64,000 nt of DNA from Erythroxylum novogranatense (lineage: Eukaryota > Streptophyta > Magnoliopsida > Malpighiales > Erythroxylaceae). A program made the position numbers and the translations under genes. Location of the stretch: the NCBI GenBank assembly GCA_029891385.1, contig CM057235.1:19833120-19897119 (forward strand), read 5' to 3'. Under the pieces are notes generated by a model. The model did no database searches. It had not been told where the DNA came from and saw nothing but the letters and a program-made list of their open reading frames with translations. Positions 12,811-23,472 of the stretch are shown here, one piece after another (the first letter of the stretch is position 1; each line of letters begins with the position of its first letter).

Positions 12811-13330
12811 GCTATAACTTTCTCTAGAAATGTTTGATTGAGGTGTTATTTTAATGGTTCGAAAGAGGACATAAAGACCTACAACTTTCATGAAGGTCTC
12901 AAAGGCCAAATCTTTCATTTGAGGGGTCAAAAACAAAAGCAGACGATGATGACGTCATTTTAAGACGATGATGACATCATCAGACCATACAGATTGGGAA
13001 AATTGCTATAACTTTCCCTACAGATATCGGATTAAGGATTTCTTTATATGGATGGAAATATAATTTTAAGAGCTACAACTCTTATGAAGAACTCAAAGGC
13101 CAATTCATTCATCTACATTCAGTATCGTCTCATTTTTCTATTGTCTGCTTTTTGCGTCTGTACATATCTCAGTACGAATGCTATAACTTTTGCTACAGAT
13201 GTCCGATTGACTTCGCTTTTAGACCATTGAAAAGAGAACTTCTGGATCTAAAACTTTCGTGAAGACCTCGAAGGCCAATTTTATCATTTTAAGGGTAGAA
13301 AATGGATTAGAAGGTAGCAAAGTATAGTAA
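12811..13330 (-). repeat. Degenerate tandem units in the element A LTR
   Basis: Three related units begin with GCTATAACTTT at 12811, 13005 and 13180 (spacing 194 and 175 bp). Each carries a CCGATTG-like word, ACAACTTTCATGAAG and CAAAGGCCAA in the same order. The same array is at 26223, 26417 and about 26591 in the other LTR. A perfect palindrome TGACGTCA (bZIP/CRE-type site) lies at 12950-12957 and again at 26362-26369. Confidence 0.8.
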
Positions 13331-14071
13331 CTGAGAAAATGAACAGTAACTCAGACGGTCAAACTGAGACGTAAAAAGTCAACTGAGACGATGAAAAGCA
13401 GACGAAGAAACCTCATAACTTGAGATTCTTGTATTTTTCAACTCCGATATCCAAACTTTACAAACTTTATATCGTTGGAAAGATAAAAAGAATTATCTAC
13501 AACTTTCCATAAGGAAATTTTGCCAAAATCCATCTTTATCAATCACAAATTTGCCCCTAAAGTCCGAGGACAAAATTTTCATTCATACACCAACACTGCA
13601 CCTAATTCTTCCCTTCATGCCAATATTTGGGACTCTTAGACACAGAATTGAAATTCAATGTCTTCATACAAAATGTAGCCATATATCTCTAGGTTAGTCC
13701 AAATCAAGAATCATCTTATTTGGACAACCACATAAAACGTTATGGCTCAAAGACTGAAACATATTCAGTTAATATTTTCCAGATCACTACCAATCTTGTT
13801 TCTAAATCTTTACTTATCACAACTCATACAAAGATCACTCTATCTACTCCTTCTACTCCTCATTTTTAATAAAATCATATTTAATACCATTTATACCCAG
13901 AAGTTGTCAATGAATGCATGTACCACTTTTTATGCTAAAGTATTTCGTATCTATGTGCTTATATGCTAGCATGATGCATGAGCAAGAAAATGCATTTCCT
14001 TAACCTCTCTTTGAGTTCACAAATACCGAAAGTTCGGGTACTAACCTTTAATAAGGGGACGGGATGTTACA

Positions 14072-14081
14072 TTTCTCCCCC
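14072..14081 (-). other. Polypurine tract of element A
   Basis: GGGGGAGAAA on the minus strand, directly abutting the LTR start TGTAACATCCCG. This is the position where plus-strand DNA synthesis is primed in LTR retrotransposons. Confidence 0.85.
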
Positions 14082-14124
14082 TTAATAAATTTCGTCCTCG
14101 AAATTTTCATCTGATTGATCAATA

Positions 14125-14785
14125 CAGTGGAGGTGACCATCATCGATGGTTCACTCAATTCATGCATATACAAACATTTCACAATATTTCACATAATACC
14201 ATACAATAACATATTCGAAAATATCACATACATCATCATTTCATAGTATAAGGCATTTCGCCTCTCACACAGTTCACAATTTATCATTCATATATATACA
14301 GAATGCACATGTGACACTTTCTATTTTATTACGGTGTTGTGACTGTGCGCCTGATCTGTCCCATTGACGGGCACATTATACGGTGAGCCTGAATGCCCTG
14401 ATACGGTGAGCCTGTGGATCTGAATTACGTTGGGCCTGAATGCCCTGATTCGGTGAGCCTGTGGCTCTGAATTACGTTGGGCTCGAGGGCCTGTTGCGTT
14501 GAGCTTTAAGCTCTGAAATACGGTGGCTGCTCCGGTCACAACTGTCATTATCTGATCATGCATTTATGCATGAATGCACATGTCTCGTATCGCATTAAAA
14601 TCAAATTATTGCCATGTACCACAATTGACACTTCTATATCAAGTTCCAATTTACTCGGACACCTATGGTCCGAAGTCGAACAAAAGCAAACACACAAATC
14701 CTTCCGTAATTCCACATGACATAAGTGCATAAAATGTAACACATAAAAGTTGAGGAACCAACTAGGTTACTCACAAAAACATTTC
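14125..14785 (-). repeat. LTR fragment of a related family inside element A
   Basis: Directly after the polypurine region the sequence follows the order of words in another LTR family (the one at 20622-22831, reversed): ACCATCATCGATGG, AAGGCATTTCGCCT, an array of GGTGAGCCTG/CGTTGGGCCTG words (14332-14520), GGTCACAACTGTCATTATC, GCATGAATGCAC, and finally AACCAACTAGGTTACTCAC. It lacks LTR ends, so it is a captured fragment rather than an insertion. Confidence 0.65.
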
Positions 14786-17412
14786 ATCTCTCCTTTGATA
14801 GTTCACTTCTCTTTAATATTAACACATTCAACTCTTATGCCCACTTCACTATAGTCTCTAAATACGGTGTTGGTTCACCTAACTCATTTATCTTTCATGA
14901 GTCACTTTACTCTTATTTCAGATTCATCTAACTCGCTAGCATTATCTCACATTTATTATGGCCTCATATCATTTTAGGCCTTCTTCATCTCAATGTTAGG
15001 GTGAATAACCACCCTTCTGTCATACTATACCCATATCACTTCTAAAGATGCCACTACGATAATAATTGTTATACCTGTAATCAATTCGAATTCTGCCTCA
15101 ATCTCATCTTCCTACGAATTCAAAAATATGAGCTTCAAGTATATTTCTAACAATTAAAACCGCTGGTAACTCAAACCTTCAATCACTTGTTTCTACAACT
15201 TTAGCAGCTAAAATACAATCTTAGCATATCCCCACTAGGATGTTTATCTTAAGTTGTTACTTAGGCTTCTCTAACACTTTCTTTGCTCAATCATCTTAAT
15301 CGGATATACGTACTTCTTATTTCAATCACCAAATATCATTTTTTTTTCCCGATTTCATTCGAAAGCTCATATTCGTTTTCATTTTTTTTCCGGGGGATTC
15401 AAATTCTGAATTCTTTAGCTTTTTGGTTTCTTACTTCTTTCCAGTATACTTGATCTTAAATTTCAATGCAACTAGCAACACTTTATTTCACCCCATATGC
15501 CATTCAATATTCTTCACTCCTCATTACACTAAACGTGGAAACCTCAATATCTGAATGTGTATTGTTTCATTATAGAATTGCTTGTTTAGTGTGTTAGATT
15601 ACACACTAACTTTTTACCAGTATAGCACTCATTCGTGCATTTCCTCCGAACTCAATAATTTCTTCAATCTTACATAATGTACATTTCAGATATGATTTGG
15701 CACATCTAATGTCTCCAAGACTTCAAGGCGATCTTTATCATACACTTCTAAACCATGTATCAAAATCAACTCATAAGACTTTCATTATCCCATACACATC
15801 AAAACCCACTCTTTATTATTACAACAGATTGCATCTTAATCTTTGACGCGAAACTTCATTAAACATTGCACAATCTCTAAATCCAATTGATATTTTGTCA
15901 TCAGTGTCTTATTCTTCAAATATTCAAAACGCTTCTTTTTACTTTTCAAACACACTCAAAATACCATCTATGATCACAGTCACTAATTGATACAATTTTG
16001 CTTGGATCACTTAAGTCTTCAATATCATAATATCATTGGAGTATCATTAACTATCACTCACATTTTTCCTTGTGTTAATTCATTACAATTCCTTAGGTGA
16101 CTAATTTCCCCAATGAAAATAATATTGTCTCATGTCATTTTCAATCTCCCACTTGACTACTTGTCTCTAATGATTTTCTCTTTTCCTTCGAATTCCTTTA
16201 ATTCACATCGGCTTACTCCAATGCCTATTCATCCGTATTAGTTTTTTCACACATTTCAATTCATTTGAAAACTTCACTTCGTGTGTTGGTATTTCATACC
16301 TCATATTGAATTTGTATCTCCCAAACATATTTACATCAAATATAAGGGGGACCTATATTTTCCTCACATTTACAATAGTGTCACCTTGAATTATAATCCA
16401 CTCATGTAGTTGGGGTACACACTCTCAGTGGTATATGCCACTTTTTATGCCTGAGTTTCTGCTTAGGATATGACTCCATTATTCATTCTTTTTTTTGACG
16501 TATTACATATCAGTCATTCTTAATACCTCGAGAAGATCAACTTCAACTATGCATAATATCTCAATAAGATCAATTTATGTCATAGCTTACATTATCAGAA
16601 TATCCCTTGTAATGAGGCTCTGTAGGGCATTTAAACAATTTCATTTACTCCAATATCTTGGCATACATCGCCAAAATCATCACATCTTATCTGGAGATGT
16701 ATTCACATCAATTCACCAATTAGTAGCTTATACTACTAAGGACACTTTAATCCCATTTAATTCTAGATAACCTTTCTCTTTTTGTGTCAGTTCGCGATCA
16801 TGGGGACTTTGCTATAATCATGTCACTTTTCTTTTCCTCAAGCTTATCACCTATGCTAACATCATTAACAGTCTCAATTCTATTTCCAATTGATCACTAC
16901 AAGTACTCTCACTACTTACTCTATCTTGAACTTTGAACTATAGGGACTATAATCGGCACTTATTCAATAAGTCGCCAATTACTTCCTATGTCATCTTCAT
17001 GCATATTGTTCACATATGCTTAATAATTTCACCCATGATGGTGATCCCACTATCAGATGTACACCCAAAATGACAGTTTAATATGAACTCAACAACTTTT
17101 TCCTATATTTCTAACATCATCTCATCTTCCAATTGTCATTTATTTTATCTTACACATCTTTATTCTCAATCATTTTATAATGGTAGGGGCATAACCCATA
17201 TGAAGCTTAAATCTCCACTCCACGAACATATTCTCACAATGGATCTTAAACTCTTATATCGATAATCACACAATCATTCTAAGTCCAAGTGCAACCTTTC
17301 AAGGTCATATAAACTTAACTTATATACTTTCATCTTATTATTTCTACTTATGTCCTTTTTCTTTTCAACAATCCATGACAATGTATTCACATTTATATCA
17401 CATTTGAGGACA
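14786..17412 (-). mobile_element. Internal region of element A, left part, non-coding
   Basis: Pyrimidine-rich on the plus strand, with many short stop-broken frames in all six readings and no gag or pol motif (no zinc knuckle, DTG, YVDD or integrase HHCC that I can see). It continues at 22837 after the nested insertion. Confidence 0.6.
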
Positions 17413-17417
17413 TATCA

Positions 17418-20059
17418 TGTAACACCCCACTCCCGAGTGACCCGAACCCGATATCGTTGGTGATATCCGAGTCCGTGCCCCGCGAGGGTGGCGTACTACA
17501 TCAGTCGATTAAAACTCAGTATACTTTTTTTTTTTTTTTTTGGAAGCCATTGATTCCACGTTAGCGCGGAAAAAACAGTAAGTAACTAACACCCATGTTC
17601 ATAATAAACCAGTTTCAGTTATTACAGTCATCCGAGAATAATTTACAATCACTCAATGAGTAAAACATTAAAACCAATATGGGCTCATTAGAATATAAAG
17701 CATTGTTATACGGTGATTGCGAACACAATTTGATAAGACACTAATGCGGATACGGACCGATCCCGACCTCTATCCTTTATCCGCCTCGATGACATACTCC
17801 GTGTCAAACGGGTATTCTTCAAGACCTGAAAAATAGATGCAAATTTTGGGTGAGTTTTGCGAACTCGGTGAGTGACCATCATCGATGGTCCATCCAATCA
17901 CATAACATATAACACATACTTTCATTTTCCATTAAGTCACATGTCATATTCCTATCATACCTCACATTCACATACAGCTTCATATTTTCATTATGTCGAT
18001 ACAATGTCATCTTCAATATAATCAAATTGATCATTCAATCAAGTTTATCATTCCCATTCAACACACAATGTCACATTCCCATTCAATACGGTGTTGCGGT
18101 CCCATTCAATACAAGTAATTCAACCAATCACATTCCGTATAATCAAATCAATCATGTTATGCATATGTGCATGAAACCCACTTTCCATTTAATTACTTTG
18201 TTATAATGAAAGTGTCTAAACCGTCCCGCACTCCAATAGATATCGGGCTCATTGAAACTGTCCCATATAGGGCTCATTGTGAATCGTCCCATAAAGGGCT
18301 CATTGTAAATCGTCCCATAAAGGGCTCATTGTAAATCGTCCCATAAAGGGCTCATTGTCGTTGAGCTCGAGGCTCGAATCAAGATTCGAGCATGAAGCTC
18401 TTTACTCATTGTTGACTACTCTGGTCACAACTCTCATTATCTTTCATAAATTCATGCAGTGGAATGTCTTATGCATATTTGCATGCACTCAGTCAATCAT
18501 AGTTACTATCATCGGACCGTAGTCCGGCATTCGACATCAATTAAGAAGTCACATTTCATTTATGTGCAATTATGCATGCAAGACATTTTAACAATCTCAA
18601 TATATACACTTAGGTCATCCCATTCACATTCAAGGAGCACTTCAAATACGCAATTCCAAATACTTAATTACTCACCGGACCTCCTGTCTGGAACCCATAT
18701 TTAATCACAATTAATAAAATAAATCAATACTCATTCAACATATAACAAAAGCAAATAACCAATAAATAAGACCATCTAGGTTCACTCACAAGATTTCCAG
18801 ATTTGCATTGGTTTCCAATTTACGACAATGCCCGAGTGCGGACATTTATCCCAGACTACAAATTTATGCCATATGCACACATTAATCACTTTGCATTCTC
18901 ATTCATGCACAAATATAGAATAAGGACAATGCATGTTCATGATATTCCCGGCCTTAATCCAATTTTTTTCAACAATAAAATCCGTAGAAAAATTAGAAAT
19001 TCAATGGCGCTGACGACGCTCAATTTGGACCTCTATAGGTCCCCAATTAAATAAAACAGTAATGCAATCCCATTTCCCGAACCCCCGTCAATTTTCATAA
19101 CTCTCACTAATACTCTCAATTATCACTCCACCAAACACACATACCATCATCTTTACAAGGCTTCAACTTGGTCTTGAATATGCATAAAGAAAAGCAAGCC
19201 AAAAAGCAAAGGAAGGTGGGAGGAGAAGGGGACCATCGAAGGAAGAAGATAACTCACCAAGGAAGGAGAAAATAACACTTAAAAAGAAGAAGCAAAGTTT
19301 TCGGATGATGCTAAAAACAAACCAATAATTGATCTTTTAAAACTCATTTATTAACTTCTAACTTGAAGAGTGTCGTAGGTGATAAGTATAAGAGACAAAA
19401 TTAATCAATGAAAAGGGGACACTTGGCTTCCAAAGGGAAAAATGCAATTTATCAACTAATCCTATTTAGTTAAGTACTAATTCCAATTAAGCTCTAATCA
19501 TGACACTAAAATAATTTCCTAACATCAATTATCCACTAATCTCATGCCATTAGGCAATCCTGTTCAAAGACAAAAAAATTTCACTCGGTCGGTCTGTTGA
19601 AATTTTCCGATCCGGGCAGAACCCGAACCATTTTTTTAAAATTACCTAAATTGCCCAAAATTGTAAAACATAAGATAGTCCACTCCAAATAATTTTTCAA
19701 ACACGAAAACCACACTTTCACTCCAAAAACACTTTTAGGCCATGTCTGCGCGATTTTGCGGTCGAAATTTTCTCCTGATAATTCCAGAAAAATTCCATAA
19801 ATCCCTAAAATGTAAAACACTCTATAGCACACTCCAAATAATTTTTCCAAATCCCATTATCACACCAATTTCACAAAGATCACAATTAGACACTTAGGTA
19901 GGAAATGTCATGAATGCATGTATGACTATATGCCTGCAAAACTCACCATTTATAGAGGCTGCATGACATATGTTCATGCCGAGTTATAATTTAATACTCC
20001 TAACTCGTCCCCTCGTCCCAATTTACTAAAATATCCTTCCCATCGAGATGGATGTTACA
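17418..20059 (-). repeat. Left LTR of element B
   Basis: Begins TGTAACACCCC and ends GATGGATGTTACA (2642 bp). It shares the outer about 80 bp with the LTRs of element A (CCCGAACCCGATATCG...GATATCCGAG). A 26-bp tandem repeat built on GTCCCATAAAGGGCTCATTG has five units with GGGCTC starting at 18245, 18270, 18296, 18322 and 18348. A poly-T run follows at 17525-17541. Confidence 0.8.
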
Positions 20060-20563
20060 ATTCTCCCTCCTAATAAAAATTTCGTCCTCGAAATTTCATA
20101 TACGATTTATCGGGAAGGTAGGGAGTCTTTTGATTAATACCCTATGTTTTCCATCGATTTCACTACACGACCAAATTACATCAATGAATGAGATCAAAAC
20201 AATCTCAAACTTCTTTCCATGATTACGCACAATTCGCCACTTTCAATCTCAATAACATATATATCGACTCCGAACAATATCTATGAAACACTTTGTGAAT
20301 CCGAATCATCTTTTAAGTTTTAGCCTAACTTGCCAATCCATAGTTCTATTCACACCACAATCGTATGGAGGCCACTCCTCACGAATTCAATTTTTCTTAA
20401 CTACACCTTTATTTCCATCTATTTCATTTATCGCTTATCAGAATCCGTTATTATCAAAACACAAATCTCATGAGATTTATAACCTCGGTGTGAATCAATT
20501 CAATTTAATGTCACCATCGTAAATTACTGAACCTATCCCTTTATTGCTCTGATACCACCTAAA
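20060..20563 (-). mobile_element. Minimal interior of element B with PPT and primer site
   Basis: Only 504 bp lie between the LTRs. On the minus strand the primer site TGGTATCAGAGC (20557-20546) stands 6 bp from the LTR. At the other end a purine tract GGAGGGAGAA abuts the left LTR, next to the FEDE-like context CGAGGACGAAATT. No coding sequence. It is a deletion derivative that keeps only the signals needed in cis. Confidence 0.8.
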
Positions 20564-22831
20564 TGTAACACCCCACTCCCGAGTGACCCGAACCCGATAT
20601 CGTTGGTGATATCCGAGTCCGTAAATTGTCAGTCTGTCTTTTCCCTTACCATCCTTTGATACTAGTTAGTAAGTAAATTTGATTTTGAGTTGTTCATGAA
20701 AGTTGGAGATAACATTGTGAACTTACTGAGGAAATGAGTAGTTACTGAATTTGCAAAGTATTGCACTGTTTGAGAGGTTTTGTGTAGACAGTAGCTTTGA
20801 TGGGATATTTGACACCCTTAGGGGTGAAATTGATTTTTATGGTCTTCATGAGAATGGTAGAGCTTTTCATTATCTTTCCAACAAGCTATGGTTTGTATTT
20901 TTCCGATTTGTGTGCTAAGAATTATTGTTGTTGGAAATTCGGATTGGAAATAGGAAAAAAAGGGAATGAAGTGTGGTTGAACCTCACGGGATCGCGAGGC
21001 GACGCCTCGCCCTCAGGCGAGATCGGTTAGTCGGGTCGCGAGGCGACCCTCGCCTCGCGACAAAGAGAGTGAGTCGGCCTCATGAGGCGACATGTCGCCC
21101 ATGCAGCGTGCGCTATATATATCTTTATTTTTATTTTTTTTATTTTATTAGTTGGCCCTAATTGTTTCTTTTGTCAATTTCTTTTCCGTCCGACGTCCGA
21201 TTGACCTGATTCTTGAGGCATCGGATTCGTTGAATATTTAATTTCATTTTGTGAAAAATTGAGAATTTTTGGACGGGAAATTGACGGGACCCCGGGTAGC
21301 GGAGCCTTTAATCACTGTTTTGTTTAATTGGGGACCTATAGAGGTCCGAATTGCGCACCGTCAGCGCCAATAGGTTTCTAATTTTTAGACGGATTTTATT
21401 ATGGGAAAATTTGGATTTAGGGCCGGAAAATTCATGAACATGCATATTTCACCTACATGTGCACAAATTGCATCTGTAGTGACTCGTTCTTTCTCTGCTT
21501 TTATAGAGGCCCAGTGGAGCGTCGTCGATCGACGGGCGTAAAACTTCCGGCGATTAGCTCGGAGTAATAGGTGAGTAACCTAGTTGGTTCCTCAACCTTT
21601 ATGTGTTTAAGATTTTGCAATTATGCCATGTGGAGATAATGGGGGTTTATGTGTGTTTGATTTTGATTGATTTCGACCATAGGTGTCTCAAATATTTGGA
21701 AACTTGTTATTGAAGTGCTATTTGTGTGTACTGTTTGTGAATAAGTACATTGGAGATCTCGGACTAAAGGTCCGAGGAATGGGAAATAAATATTGAAGTG
21801 TTAAAATTGTCTGCTTTTGATACATTGGATGTGACTTTTAATATGATATGGTAGGATGCAATAAATTGTAAATGTATAGATCGAAACACCGGATCAAGGT
21901 CCAAGAAACGAAAATTGGTCACCGAACTATAACCGATCAGTAATTGGGAATTAGAGCATATGCATTCATGCATAATGGCATGATCGATAAAGGCGATTGT
22001 GACCGAGCAAGACCGTATCGGGCATATCACGCCTAACGATATGAGAGCTTTCACCAACGCACAGACCTCGGTCCAACGTATTCGAGCCTCGGGCTCAATG
22101 TATCGTGGCTTCAAGCCCACGTTTTCAAGCCATCGGCTCAACGCAATGTGCCCATCATCGGGGCAGCTTGAGCGCATCAGTCACAACAACGTAATGAAAA
22201 TGGAAAGGGTCTCATGTGCATTGCATATATGGTATGATTAAATGTGGATCGTATGAAAGGCGTACGCCTTACATTTGTGAATTGTGATTGTATGTGATAA
22301 TTGGTAAATTGTGTGTTTATGCATGAATTGGGTGAACCATCGATGATGGTTTCTCACCGAGTTCGCAAACTCACCCAACATTGCATCTATTTTTCAGAAA
22401 TGGAGAGTACCCGTTGGACACACGGAGTACGATATCGCTAGCAAGACAGTATCGGGTCGGGATCGATGTCGTCAGATTCGCATTAGTGTATTCATTTGGT
22501 ATTTAGTAGGCCCAATTGTTTACATGTAATTATATAGAGTAACCGAGCACTAATGAGTGCTAATAATGAGTGAAATTGTTTTATCGGTGAAATGGTTTAA
22601 TATTTGAAAATGTTTTGTTATAATTGGGCCAAGTCAATGATTGCTTTGCGACTCTACCTTTTTGAAAGAAAAGATAATGTCACGCGACTCTAATGTTTTT
22701 CAAAGAAAAAAAATGTCATACGATTTTTGGTTAACAAGGTAATGATCGTTCTAGACGCCACCCTCATGGTCACGGGCTCGGATATCACCATGGATATCGG
22801 GTTCGGGTCTCGTCGGGAGTGGGGTGCTACA
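20564..22831. repeat. Right end of element B: 58 bp of LTR followed by an inverted related LTR
   Basis: 20564-20621 matches the first 58 bp of the left LTR and then stops abruptly at GAGTCCG. From there to 22831 the plus strand reads as an LTR in the opposite orientation. Its word order (GGACCTATAGAGGTCC, GTGAGTAACCTAG, CCATCGATGATGG, GTTCGCAAACTCACCC, CGGGTTCGGGTC) is the reverse complement of the left LTR, with clear divergence. A GC-rich cluster based on TCGCGAGGCGAC occupies 20992-21092. Confidence 0.7.
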
Positions 22832-22836
22832 TATCA

Positions 22837-23472
22837 CCCGATTGTAATTTCGATTTCATATTCACTAATACTTCCATCGATACAATTTCACTTAATCTTT
22901 ATCTATTATATCCAAACCCAAATCCGACTGTTTTGAAGCATATCATTATGAATTTTCGGTCTCAAACTATCTCCTTATACAGAATTACAAACTCTTATCA
23001 CAATACTCACATAACCGTTTCGATTCCAATTTCACCCTTTTATGGTCATAACAGTTTTATGATTTCCTTTCATTCTGTCTTTACACATTAGTCTCCTCAT
23101 TTCTATTCATATTCTTATTTTCTCCAATCAATTCCTGGCAATATGCCGATTTACACTTATTTCACCCCCAAAGGATATATCACCTTCAAGGATATGCACC
23201 CTTTTGTAGGGGACTCTTATCTGTCATGCAAAACCAGATAATATTTCTCATTTCCAATATGTCCATAAACCTTATTTTCTCATATTCAGTCAGATCATCA
23301 TTTCTCTCAATGCTTCTAACAACTCAAACTCTTAAGGAATGCTCATGCATGTGACTCATACTGGGGATCAGTTGCCGCAGTCTGCTATGACACGACTAAT
23401 ATGCATGTAATTTAACACATATTTCAGAATGCCCATATAAGATTGTACTTCTGGGCTCTGATACCATATAAA
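22837..23472 (-). mobile_element. Internal region of element A, right part, with primer site
   Basis: Continues the non-coding interior after the TATCA duplication. The primer site TGGTATCAGAGC is at 23466-23455 on the minus strand, 6 bp from the LTR, as in Ty3-type elements primed by initiator tRNA-Met. Confidence 0.75.

Larger units (their letters stand above)
7117..14071 (-). repeat. Element A, left (3') LTR, interrupted by a solo LTR
   Basis: On the plus strand it begins TGTAACACCCC and ends GGGATGTTACA, the reverse complement of a TG...CA LTR. It aligns with 23473-27482 along its length except for a 2.9-kb insertion at 7999-10929. CT-rich tract at about 11830-12070. The two LTRs differ by scattered substitutions only, so the insertion of A is not ancient, but an age needs a proper alignment. 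Confidence 0.85.
17413..22836 (-). mobile_element. Nested LTR insertion with inverted outer ends (element B)
   Basis: Body 17418-22831, flanked by TATCA on both sides (17413-17417, 22832-22836), inside the interior of element A. The left end reads TGTAACACCCCACTCCC and the right end is its near-perfect reverse complement (GGGAGTGGGGTGCTACA). A normal minus-strand LTR element would end GATGTTACA on the right. The parts are a full left LTR (17418-20059), a 504-bp interior with purine tract and primer site, the first 58 bp of a right LTR (20564-20621), then an LTR of a related family in the opposite orientation (to 22831). Confidence 0.7.

Noticed and set aside
21764..22177. 137-codon minus-strand frame, the longest in element B
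   Set aside because: It lies wholly inside an LTR, matches no protein family, and the equivalent region of the other LTRs is not open.
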